The position numbers were made by a program, and so were the translations under genes. Below the pieces are notes generated by a model. The model worked only from the letters and a program-made list of their open reading frames with translations, was not told the DNA's origin and ran no database searches. Shown here piece after piece: positions 38,877 to 47,790 of a stretch of DNA of 64,000 bases (the stretch's first letter is position 1; each line of letters opens with the position of its first letter). Source of the stretch: Rhodobacteraceae bacterium MED-G08 (lineage in GTDB: Bacteria; Pseudomonadota; Alphaproteobacteria; Rhodobacterales; Rhodobacteraceae); contig NTKT01000005.1 of NCBI GenBank assembly GCA_002457055.1, forward strand, positions 1 to 64,000, given 5' to 3'.

Positions 38877-41375
38877 ATGCCTGTAGTTGTTGTGGAGTCC
38901 CCAGCGAAAGCGAAGACGATCAATAAATATTTGGGAACAGATTATAGCGTATTTGCATCATATGGTCATGTAAGAGACCTACCCCCAAAAGATGGATCAG
39001 TTGACCCGAAAAACAACTTTGAGATGTTATGGGAGGTATCTACTGATAGTAAAAAACACATCAAAGCAATATCAGATGCCTTGAAGAAAGATAACACTCT
39101 TATCCTGGCAACCGACCCAGATCGCGAAGGCGAGGCGATAAGTTGGCATTTAGAGGAGGCACTTCGTAAAAGACGTGCAATCAATGGAAACACGCAAATT
39201 CAACGCGTCGTATTCAATGCAATCACAAAATCAGCTGTTTCAGAAGCTATGAAAGCTCCAAGAGAAATAGACTCGCCGCTTGTAGAAGCCTATCTCGCGA
39301 GGCGAGCTTTGGACTATTTAGTAGGTTTTAATTTGAGCCCAGTGCTGTGGCGGAAATTACCTGGAGCCCGATCTGCGGGACGCGTCCAATCAGTATGCTT
39401 AAGATTAATTGTAGAAAGAGAGATGGATATTGAGGCATTTAACGCTCAAGAATACTGGAGTGTTCATGCATCTTTAAAATCCCCAAGAGGACAGGTTTTT
39501 GATGCCCGCCTCGTTAACTTAGCCGGTGATAAGTTAGAAAAATTTGATTTACATAATGAAACGCAGGCCGAATTGGCTGTTGCAGCAGTTGAAAGCCGTA
39601 ACCTTCAAGTTAAGAGTGTAGAAGCAAATGCAGCAAATAGAAATCCTTATGCACCATTTATGACGTCGACCCTTCAGCAGGAGGCAAGTCGTAAATTTGG
39701 CATGGGGGCTAGGCAAGCAATGAGTGTAGCGCAACGTCTATATGAGGCAGGCCACATTACTTATATGCGAACTGATGGTATCGATATGGCACCAGAAGCC
39801 GTTATGGCAACTCGAGAAGAAATTCAAAAGCGTTACGGAAATAATTACGTCCCTAAAAGCCCACGTATGTATAAAAATAAAGCAAAAAACGCTCAAGAGG
39901 CTCATGAATGTATACGGCCCACTGATATTTCTAAAGACGCCTCAAACGCAAAAATAAATGATGTAGATCAAAAGAAATTGTACGATCTTATTTGGAAAAG
40001 AACGATTTCCTGTCAAATGGAAGCCGCAAAACTTGAAAGAACTACAATTGATATCACCAGCGAGGACCAGCAGATTCTTCTTAGAGCTAACGGCCAAGTG
40101 GTAATTTTTGATGGGTTCTTAAAAGTATACGAGGAAGGTCGAGACGATAATGATAGCAAAGAGGATGGTAAGAGTTTGCCAAAACTCTTTCAAAATGAGC
40201 AATTGGAAAAACTAGGCGTAAACAAGGATCAACACTTCACACAGCCTCCACCTCGTTACACCGAAGCAACTCTTGTAAAAAAAATGGAAGATTTGGGCAT
40301 AGGTCGACCATCCACATACGCCTCTATTGTAACAACAATTCAAGAACGCGAGTATGTACGTAAAGAAAAAAACCGTCTTTCGCCAGAGGATAAAGGCCGG
40401 ATTGTAACAATCTTTTTATTAAACTTTTTCAAAAAATATATAGAATACGATTTTACTGCAGGTCTTGAAGAAAAACTTGACATAATCAGTGCTGGTAAAC
40501 TTGAATACACAAATGTTTTAAAAGACTTTTGGCAGGACTTTTCTTCGGCGATATCAGAAACTTCAGAACTTCGTATTACTCAAGTTTTGGATGTTTTGGA
40601 TGAGGCTCTATCACCGCAGCTCTATCCGTCACGAAGCGACGGATCAGACCCCCGATTATGTCCAAAATGCCAGAGCGGCAAGCTGCATCTCAAATCTTCA
40701 AAAACAGGAGGGTTTGTCGGTTGTGGCAACTATCCAGAATGTAATTTCACTAGGCCAATTTCTGGGGATAACGGCGATAATGCAGATCGTACTTTGGGCG
40801 AAGACCAAGGGGATATTATTCAATTAAAATCTGGACGCTTTGGTCGCTACATTCAACGCGGCGAGGTCACCAGTGAAAATCCCAAACCTCAGCGAGCCAG
40901 CTTACCTAAGGGCTGGGAGGCATCAGAGATGGATCTTCATAAAGCCCTTAAATTATTAGGGTTGCCAAGGGAAATCGGGAAGCACCCCGACGATGCTGAA
41001 ATTGTGGAAGCCGGTATTGGACGGTATGGTCCATTTGTTAAGCATGGACGGCTGTATGCCAATCTCAAAGAGGTCGATGAAGTGTTTACAATCGGCATGA
41101 ATCGAGCCGTCGAAGTTTTGGCACTTAAAGCAAGTAGCGGTGGGCGTAGATCAGAAGTCTCAAAACCTATTAAAGAATTAGGAGAACATCCTGATGAAGG
41201 TGGTCCAGTAAATGTTATGGATGGAAAATATGGTCCATATGTGAAGTGGGAAAAAATAAATGCAACACTTCCAAAAGACATAGAGCCAACAAGCGTGGAC
41301 CTTGAAACTGCTGTGAGGTTAATTTCCGAGAAAAGTAAAAAAGGACCTACGAAAAAGAAAAAGCGAAAAAAGTAA
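38877..41375 (+). CDS. topA: DNA topoisomerase I
   Basis: Type IA topoisomerase relaxing negative supercoils. The 832-residue protein starts with a TOPRIM domain (VVVESPAKAKTINKYLG; ATDPDREGEAISWH), has the gate domains with active-site Tyr296 in ITYMRTDG, and LGIGRPSTYASIVTTI further on. One C-terminal zinc ribbon is visible (CPKCQSGKLHLKSS ... CGNYPEC) followed by alphaproteobacterial GRYGPFV/KYGPYVKW repeats. The end is a very basic tail (lysine-rich). GGAAGGAAAC precedes the ATG. Confidence 0.98.
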   Translation: MPVVVVESPAKAKTINKYLGTDYSVFASYGHVRDLPPKDGSVDPKNNFEMLWEVSTDSKKHIKAISDALKKDNTLILATDPDREGEAISWHLEEALRKRRAINGNTQIQRVVFNAITKSAVSEAMKAPREIDSPLVEAYLARRALDYLVGFNLSPVLWRKLPGARSAGRVQSVCLRLIVEREMDIEAFNAQEYWSVHASLKSPRGQVFDARLVNLAGDKLEKFDLHNETQAELAVAAVESRNLQVKSVEANAANRNPYAPFMTSTLQQEASRKFGMGARQAMSVAQRLYEAGHITYMRTDGIDMAPEAVMATREEIQKRYGNNYVPKSPRMYKNKAKNAQEAHECIRPTDISKDASNAKINDVDQKKLYDLIWKRTISCQMEAAKLERTTIDITSEDQQILLRANGQVVIFDGFLKVYEEGRDDNDSKEDGKSLPKLFQNEQLEKLGVNKDQHFTQPPPRYTEATLVKKMEDLGIGRPSTYASIVTTIQEREYVRKEKNRLSPEDKGRIVTIFLLNFFKKYIEYDFTAGLEEKLDIISAGKLEYTNVLKDFWQDFSSAISETSELRITQVLDVLDEALSPQLYPSRSDGSDPRLCPKCQSGKLHLKSSKTGGFVGCGNYPECNFTRPISGDNGDNADRTLGEDQGDIIQLKSGRFGRYIQRGEVTSENPKPQRASLPKGWEASEMDLHKALKLLGLPREIGKHPDDAEIVEAGIGRYGPFVKHGRLYANLKEVDEVFTIGMNRAVEVLALKASSGGRRSEVSKPIKELGEHPDEGGPVNVMDGKYGPYVKWEKINATLPKDIEPTSVDLETAVRLISEKSKKGPTKKKKRKK

Positions 41376-41453
41376 GTAATATCTCACTTACTCAAAAGTA
41401 TGTCTGCTACTCAATAACTCACACAGTAAAACGATTACTTATATTAGCATCTT

Positions 41454-41481
41454 TTGACAAAGCTGGTTTGAACTCTAGTTC
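41454..41481 (+). promoter_or_regulatory. Promoter candidate with overlapping GAAC-N4-GTTC palindrome
   Basis: TTGACA at 41454-41459 is a consensus -35. At 41470-41481 lies GAACTCTAGTTC, an almost perfect palindrome that would cover the -10 (TAGTTC, 16-base spacer). GAAC-N4-GTTC is the SOS-box pattern of LexA in Gram-positives; alphaproteobacterial LexA usually prefers GTTC-N7-GTTC. It lies 50 bases before the helicase gene. Seen: the sequence; LexA-type control is only a guess. Confidence 0.3.
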
Positions 41482-41531
41482 GCAACAAAAGTGGATGATG
41501 ACATCCTTTAGTCTAAAATAGCTAGGCCAAA

Positions 41532-43943
41532 GTGCATATACCTGATAAAATTTCAAAATGGATACGAGCCAAAAATTGGACGTTACATGAACATCAAATA
41601 AGGATGTTCAAAAGTTCTGAATGCTCATCTCAATTATTAATAGCTCCGACGGGTTCAGGTAAAACGCTCGCAGGTTTTCTACCAACAATAGCTGATCTTT
41701 ATCTAAACCCATCTCAAAAATTACATACTCTCTATATTTCTCCACTTAAAGCATTGGCTTCAGATATAAAAAGGAATTTAGAAACACCAATAAAGGAGTT
41801 AGAGCTTAAGATCAGCGTGGAAGATAGAACGGGAGACACAAAACAGTCTATTAAAAAAAAACAAAGGGTAATCCCTCCTAACATACTTCTCACTACGCCA
41901 GAAAGTTTGGCTCTTTTGATGTCATATCCGGAAGCGCCATCTATATTTTCAAGTTTGAAACGAATTATAGTAGATGAGATTCACGCCATTACTGAAAGTA
42001 AAAGGGGAGATCAGTTATTTCTAGCAATCTCCAACATACGTAAATACTGCCTTGACGCTAAGATAATTGGCTTATCGGCCACTGTTAATGATCCCTCTAT
42101 AATTGCAGGTTGGCTTGCTCCAGCAAATGATTGCGACATTATTCTTTCTGACCCAGGACTGATCCCAGAAATTTCAATACTTAAGACCTCAGAACCTCCT
42201 CCGTGGGCTGGAGCCGGAGGATTATATTCTATCCCAGAGATTATAACTGAAATTGAGACACACAAAACAACCTTAATTTTTCACAATACCAGAGCTCAAG
42301 CGGAAATATTTTTTCATAATCTTTGGCTGGCTAATAGTAAAAATTTGCCAATTGCCATACACCACGGGAGTTTAGACAAAGAACAAAGAAACCAAGTTGA
42401 AACTGCGATGGTTCGAGGGGAACTACGGGCTGTGGTTTGTACGGGAAGTCTAGATCTTGGTATTGATTGGGGATCAGTAGATTTGGTAATACAAATAGGC
42501 GCTCCAAGGCAAGTAAAACGATTGATACAACGCATCGGTAGAGCAAATCATAGCCATAGTGGGGCTAGTAAGGCTCTTATTGTCCCGGCAAATCGCTTAG
42601 AGGTACTTGAGTGTTTCATGGCCCTGGATGCAATTTATGAAAACAAACTGGATAGCGAAGTACAAACCCAAATTCCATTAGATGTAATTTGCCAACATTT
42701 ATTGTTAGTAGCGTGCGCAGGGCCATTTCTGCCGGTAGATGTATTTAATGAAATAATAACGCTCGCTAAATATAAAAATTTGAGCCGTGAGGATTTCGAT
42801 CAATGCCTAGATTTTTGTATAAGTGGCGGATACGCCCTCAAAAAGTACAACCAGTGGCACAGGCTTATTCAGACCAGCGACGGCTCTGTAAAACTTAGAG
42901 ATCCACGTATAGCCAACCGTTTAAGAATGAATGCGGGAACCATTCAGGACAGCGATACATTGAAAGTTAGATATAAGTCTAAGCGTGGCAAATCAAATGG
43001 CTCAACTATCGGAGAAGTAGAGGAGGCATTTGCTGTTTCTCTCACCCCAGGCGATACCTTCTTGATTGGAGGTAAGATTGTAAAATTTGAATCACTTCGA
43101 GAGATGGTCGTTGAGGTCTCGCCGAGGCCTGAAAAGAAACCCAAGATTGCCGTATTTAGCGGAACTAAATTTTCCACGTCAACGTTATTATGTGATAGAA
43201 TTCTTAGAACTTTGGAAGAGAAACGCTGGGATAATTTACCCGAGTATCTCTGCCGATGGCTTGAACACCAGGCATCGTTTTCAAAGTTACCAGAATCCAA
43301 TAGCGTACTAATTGAAACTTTTCCAAGAAATGAACTTAACTATACCTGCGTCTACGGATTTTCTGGTAGAAATGCTCAGCAAACCCTTGGCTTGTTACTA
43401 ACAAAGCGTATGGAAGAACTAGCGTTAAACCCAGTAGGTTTTGTAGCGAATGACTACACCACTTTGGTGTGGGGTTTAACGAAAGTAGTTGAACCAAAGA
43501 AACTACTCCAAGGAGAAAATATTTTAAGAGGTTTAGACCTTTGGCTTTCTAATAATGCGGTTATGAAGAGAACATTTCGATCTGTTGCAACAGTAGCTGG
43601 GTTAATAGAGCGTAATTTGCCCGGCATCAAAAAGTCAGGCCGCCAAGCCACTTTTTCATCGGATATTTTGTATGATACTCTGTTAAAATATGACCCAAAC
43701 CATTTGCTCCTCAAAGCAACTAAGATAGAGGCAATGCAAGGATTGGTTGATTTTGGAAGAATCGAAAATATGCTTGAAAAAACCAAAAACCATATAACTC
43801 ACGTTGATTTGAAGAGACCATCTCCATTTTCAGCACCACTCCTTTTGGAAGCTGGTAGAATACCAATCCATGGCAGCGCAATTGAGCTGATGCTAGACTC
43901 TGAAATTAATTCGCTTATTTCTGATGCTAGATTAGAGTATTAG
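41532..43943 (+). CDS. Lhr-type DEXH-box helicase (ligase-associated)
   Basis: Superfamily 2 helicase of 803 residues of the ligase-associated DEXH helicase type (Lhr core). Seen: Walker A APTGSGKTLAGFLP, Walker B DEIHAITESKRGDQL, LSATVNDPSIIAGWL, TLIFHNTRAQAE, HHGSLDKEQRN, CTGSLDLGIDWGSVDLVIQIG and RLIQRIGRANH. The C-terminal half is the Lhr winged-helix and DUF domain. Start is GTG, with AGGCC upstream. The pdeM gene follows 31 bases on, as expected, but the usual ATP-dependent ligase and exonuclease partners are not nearby. Confidence 0.92.
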   Translation: MHIPDKISKWIRAKNWTLHEHQIRMFKSSECSSQLLIAPTGSGKTLAGFLPTIADLYLNPSQKLHTLYISPLKALASDIKRNLETPIKELELKISVEDRTGDTKQSIKKKQRVIPPNILLTTPESLALLMSYPEAPSIFSSLKRIIVDEIHAITESKRGDQLFLAISNIRKYCLDAKIIGLSATVNDPSIIAGWLAPANDCDIILSDPGLIPEISILKTSEPPPWAGAGGLYSIPEIITEIETHKTTLIFHNTRAQAEIFFHNLWLANSKNLPIAIHHGSLDKEQRNQVETAMVRGELRAVVCTGSLDLGIDWGSVDLVIQIGAPRQVKRLIQRIGRANHSHSGASKALIVPANRLEVLECFMALDAIYENKLDSEVQTQIPLDVICQHLLLVACAGPFLPVDVFNEIITLAKYKNLSREDFDQCLDFCISGGYALKKYNQWHRLIQTSDGSVKLRDPRIANRLRMNAGTIQDSDTLKVRYKSKRGKSNGSTIGEVEEAFAVSLTPGDTFLIGGKIVKFESLREMVVEVSPRPEKKPKIAVFSGTKFSTSTLLCDRILRTLEEKRWDNLPEYLCRWLEHQASFSKLPESNSVLIETFPRNELNYTCVYGFSGRNAQQTLGLLLTKRMEELALNPVGFVANDYTTLVWGLTKVVEPKKLLQGENILRGLDLWLSNNAVMKRTFRSVATVAGLIERNLPGIKKSGRQATFSSDILYDTLLKYDPNHLLLKATKIEAMQGLVDFGRIENMLEKTKNHITHVDLKRPSPFSAPLLLEAGRIPIHGSAIELMLDSEINSLISDARLEY

Positions 43944-43974
43944 AAGCATTAAATTAGATCACGTTTTATAAGAA

Positions 43975-44643
43975 ATGAACTCATACGATTTTTATCTGTC
44001 AGGTGAAAAGCTATCAGCACTTAGCTCTGGTGGTCTTTATTGGAGTGACAAGAAAATACTCTGCGTATCTGATTTACATTTTGGTAAAACACACCGACTC
44101 AACCGCACCGGTGCTGGAGCATTGCCCCCTTATGAAAACATTGATACTCTTAAAAGATTACAGGCAGACATTTGTGCGACAAATCCAAGTTGTGTAATTT
44201 GTCTTGGTGATAGTTTTGATGATCGGATAGCCGAGCAAAGCTTTAATAACGCCGAAACGCATTTACTAAAGATCCTGCAGAAGGATAGAGATTGGATATG
44301 GATATCTGGTAATCATGATCCTTATCCGTCCCTTCAATTTGGAGAAAGTATAAGTTCTTTCTCCAAATCATCTATTACTTTTCGTCATATAGCATTAAAG
44401 GGTGAAATTGGTGAGATTTCAGGCCACTATCATCCAAAAATCTCTATAAATTTATCGAATGCTCAAATAACTCGGGCCTGCTTCATAGCAGACCAAAAAC
44501 GACTGATAATGCCTGCTTATGGAACCTATACAGGAGGGCTAAGTGTACGATCTGACGAAATAAAAGTTCTTTTTGAAAATGACGCAACAGTAATGCTTAC
44601 GGGAAATAAAATAAGGACAATTCCTTATTCTTCATGTTTTTAA
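43975..44643 (+). CDS. pdeM: Ligase-associated metallophosphoesterase PdeM
   Basis: Calcineurin-like metallophosphatase/endonuclease of 222 residues in the ligase-associated DNA damage response module. Metal ligands are visible: VSDLHFGKTHRL (D-x-H), CLGDSFDD (GD), ISGNHDP (GNHD), and GHYHPK (GHxH). LPPYENIDTLKRL and PAYGTYTGGL are typical of the family. It is 31 bases after the helicase and converges with plsC with only six bases between stop codons. Confidence 0.9.
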   Translation: MNSYDFYLSGEKLSALSSGGLYWSDKKILCVSDLHFGKTHRLNRTGAGALPPYENIDTLKRLQADICATNPSCVICLGDSFDDRIAEQSFNNAETHLLKILQKDRDWIWISGNHDPYPSLQFGESISSFSKSSITFRHIALKGEIGEISGHYHPKISINLSNAQITRACFIADQKRLIMPAYGTYTGGLSVRSDEIKVLFENDATVMLTGNKIRTIPYSSCF

Positions 44644-44649
44644 TTGAAT

Positions 44650-45387
44650 TTACAGCTGGGCGTTAGAAACCAGCACTTCAGCCATTAAATCATTTGAACC
44701 TTTCTCAATGGTTTCTTCAAGTTTGGATAAGAAGGTTTCTCGATCTAACCCTGGCATTATTGGTGGTAAAAATTCTATTGTCGCTGTACCGGGTTTTTTA
44801 AAAATACCCAGCCGTCCCCAAAATAGGCCAACGTTGCAGGCAACTGGCATGCATGGCTGTCCTAGTTCTTCATAAAGAGCAGCTGCTCCTACTTTGTAAG
44901 GAACTTTATCTCCAGGCGCCACACGCGTCCCTTGCGGGTAAATAATTAATTGACCGGGCGTAGCATTGCCATCTTGGACTGCTGATAGCATTGTTTTTAT
45001 TGCTTCACTGCGCTTACCACGCTTAACCGGAATACAGCCAATTCGCCGAGCATAAAAACCGATTATGGGCATGAAGGTTAACGATGACTTCATAATAAAT
45101 TTTGGTTTGGGCGTTTTTGATACTATCATTATAACATCTAAAAAACTCTGATGTTTTGCAGCAATCAGCATTTCACCCGATGGCGGTTCTCCTCTAATCT
45201 CAGTCTTCAACCCGATTATCCAAGAAGCCGACCAAGTTACATAATTACAAAAAAAACGTACCACCAAATAAGCATAGTCAGTTCTAAGTAACGAAATTGG
45301 GGCACCAAAAAAAGCAATTACTGTCATTGCAAGATACATCTGCAAGGCAAATATTAGAGAACGAATCCATTGAATTATGAACAGCAT
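44650..45387 (-). CDS. plsC: 1-acyl-sn-glycerol-3-phosphate acyltransferase
   Basis: Acylates lysophosphatidic acid to phosphatidic acid in phospholipid synthesis. Two N-terminal membrane segments (about 5-30, 37-60), then the acyltransferase motifs AAKHQSFLDVIMI (H-x4-D), GFYARRIGCIPVKRG, and IIYPQGTRVAPG (glycerol-phosphate site), PCMPVACNVGLFWG. 245 residues. Its ATG overlaps the ftsX stop by one base (TAATG), so it is coupled to ftsEX. Specificity could also be for other lysolipids such as ornithine lipid (OlsA); not decidable here. Confidence 0.92.
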   Translation of the reverse strand: MLFIIQWIRSLIFALQMYLAMTVIAFFGAPISLLRTDYAYLVVRFFCNYVTWSASWIIGLKTEIRGEPPSGEMLIAAKHQSFLDVIMIVSKTPKPKFIMKSSLTFMPIIGFYARRIGCIPVKRGKRSEAIKTMLSAVQDGNATPGQLIIYPQGTRVAPGDKVPYKVGAAALYEELGQPCMPVACNVGLFWGRLGIFKKPGTATIEFLPPIMPGLDRETFLSKLEETIEKGSNDLMAEVLVSNAQL

Positions 45388-46289
45388 TACATAAGCCTTT
45401 TAAGAGAAGTTTTCACTGCCATTCTTGTTGCGAAAATAGATATAATTACGAATATAAGCGGAACCGTCCCAAGCCATATCTTATCAATTAAATCAAGATT
45501 AACTTCGTCTAATATTCCTAAATTTTCACTAAAGTCCGGCATTAGGACCAATACAATGCCGGCACAAAATGTTCCTAAAATTGATCCAACAAAAACTCGA
45601 GAGGTAAATTTTCGAACAAAGGCTGTTACGATAAATGCATCAAAAGCACCAACAAGCCGAAGGACCCTGAGCACTTTTATATTTGCAGATAATGCCGCGT
45701 TTGCCGCCATGCTAACCATTGCTAATGACGATAAAACGAGTAATGCAACTGTGAACATCCCAAGTTGACTAATTAACGCCGCAAAAACTTCAATGGGCTG
45801 CCTCCATTGCGAGTGGTTATCTAGAGTCGCCGACGGAAGTTCTGCGCTAAGACGTAATCTAAGACCCTCATAATCAACACCTACGTCAGTTTCTTGTATT
45901 TCAATTAACGCCGGCATTTCAATTGCTTCCAACGGAAAATCAAAACCAAGCCACGGTTCTAGTAATTTTTTCTTATCTTGAAGTCCAACAAGACGTGCCG
46001 ACCCAACACCCTTTGTTTGATCCAGGATAGCTAGCGCTATACTAGTTTGTTTTTCTAATAGATCGGTCGGCGCTGACAATCGTATAGAAGAGGCACTTTT
46101 TAGTGAGTCTCCCCACCTATTGGATAGTTCGGCGCATAGTAGCGAGAAGGCTAATCCTATAACGGCTACAAAGCTCATTGCCCCAGCCGTAAAAGTTGTT
46201 AGCCAAACCGTAAAACCCGTATTTGGAACGACTTGTATGTGATCAGGACTAGCCAAGAGTGATTTCCAAAAATTCAACATAAAAGACAC
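45387..46289 (-). CDS. ftsX: Cell division protein FtsX
   Basis: Membrane partner of FtsE, coupling division to peptidoglycan hydrolysis. 300 residues with four predicted helices: one N-terminal (about 27-50) and three near the C terminus (about 170-195, 215-240, 262-288), with a large periplasmic loop between. ALLVLSSLAMVSMAANAAL and LRVLRLVGAFDAFI are FtsX-like. The start is GTG overlapping the ftsE stop, with GGAG ten bases upstream; an ATG three codons later is an alternative. Assignment leans on the ftsE neighbour. Confidence 0.92.
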   Translation of the reverse strand: MSFMLNFWKSLLASPDHIQVVPNTGFTVWLTTFTAGAMSFVAVIGLAFSLLCAELSNRWGDSLKSASSIRLSAPTDLLEKQTSIALAILDQTKGVGSARLVGLQDKKKLLEPWLGFDFPLEAIEMPALIEIQETDVGVDYEGLRLRLSAELPSATLDNHSQWRQPIEVFAALISQLGMFTVALLVLSSLAMVSMAANAALSANIKVLRVLRLVGAFDAFIVTAFVRKFTSRVFVGSILGTFCAGIVLVLMPDFSENLGILDEVNLDLIDKIWLGTVPLIFVIISIFATRMAVKTSLKRLM

Positions 46290-46966
46290 TACAGATCAGC
46301 TCCTGCCTGGCTTAATTTTAAATCTGAAATCCTTAAAGTCCTAGCCGTCACATTAGCCTTAGCCAGCCTAATTAAAGAAAGGTCGTGTGTAGAAATGAAA
46401 ATTGTTTTACCCATTTTATTTAATTCGATCATAAGTGTTAAAAGCCTCTGCGACATTTCCCAATCCACATTTCCAGTTGGCTCATCAGCCAATATTATCT
46501 CCGGTGACATAATTACGGCTCTCGCGAGTGCTAATCTTTGTCGTTCGCCTCCAGATAATTCCTGCGGTTTCACATTAGACTTTGAGTCCAGACCAACCCA
46601 CTTCATTAATTCCAAAACATTTGCACGTTCTTTGGTATTATCCATACCAGCAACCGTTAAAGGCAGCGCAATATTTTCTTCAATACTCAAATGATCTAAG
46701 AATTCACAATTCTGATGTACTATTCCCAAGCGTCTTCTCATCTGCGAAAGTTCATAATTACTCATATTTCTAGTCTCTTCGCCAAAGACTCTGATATTAC
46801 CTACCTCAGGAATAAGGGCGCCAGCGCAAAGATTAATGAACGTAGTTTTCCCAGACCCAGATGGACCAGTTAAGAAGTAGAAGGAACCGGGAGCTACACT
46901 TAATGACACGTCAGAGAAAACTGAATTACCGCCGTAAGAATAGCTAACTTTCGATATTTCTAGCAA
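46289..46966 (-). CDS. ftsE: Cell division ATP-binding protein FtsE
   Basis: ABC ATPase of the FtsEX division complex. Walker A GPSGSGKTTF (35-44), Q-loop IVHQNCEFLDHLSIEENI, signature LSGGERQRLALARAV, Walker B IILADEPTGNVDWEMS, and the H-loop STHDLSLIR. 225 residues, start apparently TTG. NICAGALIPEVGNIRVFG-type spacing is normal. It diverges from the zinc-ribbon gene, with 125 bases for both promoters; the candidate boxes there are not distinct enough to call. Confidence 0.95.
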   Translation of the reverse strand: MLEISKVSYSYGGNSVFSDVSLSVAPGSFYFLTGPSGSGKTTFINLCAGALIPEVGNIRVFGEETRNMSNYELSQMRRRLGIVHQNCEFLDHLSIEENIALPLTVAGMDNTKERANVLELMKWVGLDSKSNVKPQELSGGERQRLALARAVIMSPEIILADEPTGNVDWEMSQRLLTLMIELNKMGKTIFISTHDLSLIRLAKANVTARTLRISDLKLSQAGADL

Positions 46967-47091
46967 AACCGTTCCAAAAATCTAAAAGTTGAAAATATTA
47001 TAACTCAAACCTAGCACTTTTCCCTATGCTATGGAAAACAATATATGCAATAAGTAATTTATTATTTCTATAAAACCGAGCAACAAAGCTT

Positions 47092-47769
47092 ATGTTAATC
47101 AAGTGCCCAAATTGCAACGCCAAGTACGAAGTTCCAAATGATATAATACCTGCGACAGGAAGAGATGTTCAATGCTCAAACTGCTCTAAAACTTGGTTTG
47201 TAACCGGTCTTTCTGGCAAAAAAACTTTCAAAGATAAAATCTCTAAGTATGAAGGCCCTGAGAGTGGCAGCTTACCCACATTTGAAACAACTGAAAGTTT
47301 TCTAAAAGATAAATCTACTAAGGATATCGATGCAGATGTCTTGGAAATTCTAAAAGAAGAGGCTGATCTTGAGATACGAACACGAGAGGCAGATCGCAAA
47401 GCAAGCAGTGCTGCGCAAAAGCCATTAAGCAAAAGAGCCGTTAAAAATAGTACTAAAGACAATCGCAAATCACACGATAAGGTATTGCCAAATAATATTG
47501 AAATAGGAACTACCTTAGAGGAAACCTTAACCCCAAACTCTCCAGATGAAGTCCCGGAAAAATCTAAAACCAAATCTGGTAAAGTTGGGTTTTTTATCGG
47601 CTTGGCAATAATTGTTGTTTGCTGGGCAGCGTTTGCCTATGGAGACTTAATAACTCAATCCATGCCACAAGCAGCAGCGTATATAGAAATTTACAAAAAC
47701 TATGTAGATTACCTACTAGCAATGAGAGACGGTGTACTGAAAAATTTACTAGAACAAATCAAAAATTAA
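47092..47769 (+). CDS. Zinc-ribbon (MJ0042-type) single-pass membrane protein
   Basis: Predicted inner-membrane protein of 225 residues. An N-terminal MJ0042 zinc finger (Cys5-x2-Cys8 and Cys28-x2-Cys31; CPNCNAKYEVPND) is followed by a long charged, low-complexity cytoplasmic region (38-160) and one membrane helix (about 163-182, VGFFIGLAIIVVCWAAFAYG), then a short periplasmic tail. Proteins of this layout usually lie near ftsEX in alphaproteobacteria (from memory). Function is unknown; the finger suggests a protein- or nucleic-acid-binding role. Confidence 0.88.
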   Translation: MLIKCPNCNAKYEVPNDIIPATGRDVQCSNCSKTWFVTGLSGKKTFKDKISKYEGPESGSLPTFETTESFLKDKSTKDIDADVLEILKEEADLEIRTREADRKASSAAQKPLSKRAVKNSTKDNRKSHDKVLPNNIEIGTTLEETLTPNSPDEVPEKSKTKSGKVGFFIGLAIIVVCWAAFAYGDLITQSMPQAAAYIEIYKNYVDYLLAMRDGVLKNLLEQIKN

Positions 47770-47790
47770 AAATGCGTGCATTAGAGCTGC

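Noticed and set aside
41364-41396. Hairpin AGTAAG / CTTACT around the topA stop
   Set aside because: Only six pairs, overlaps the stop codon and lacks a T-run, so it is not supported as a terminator.
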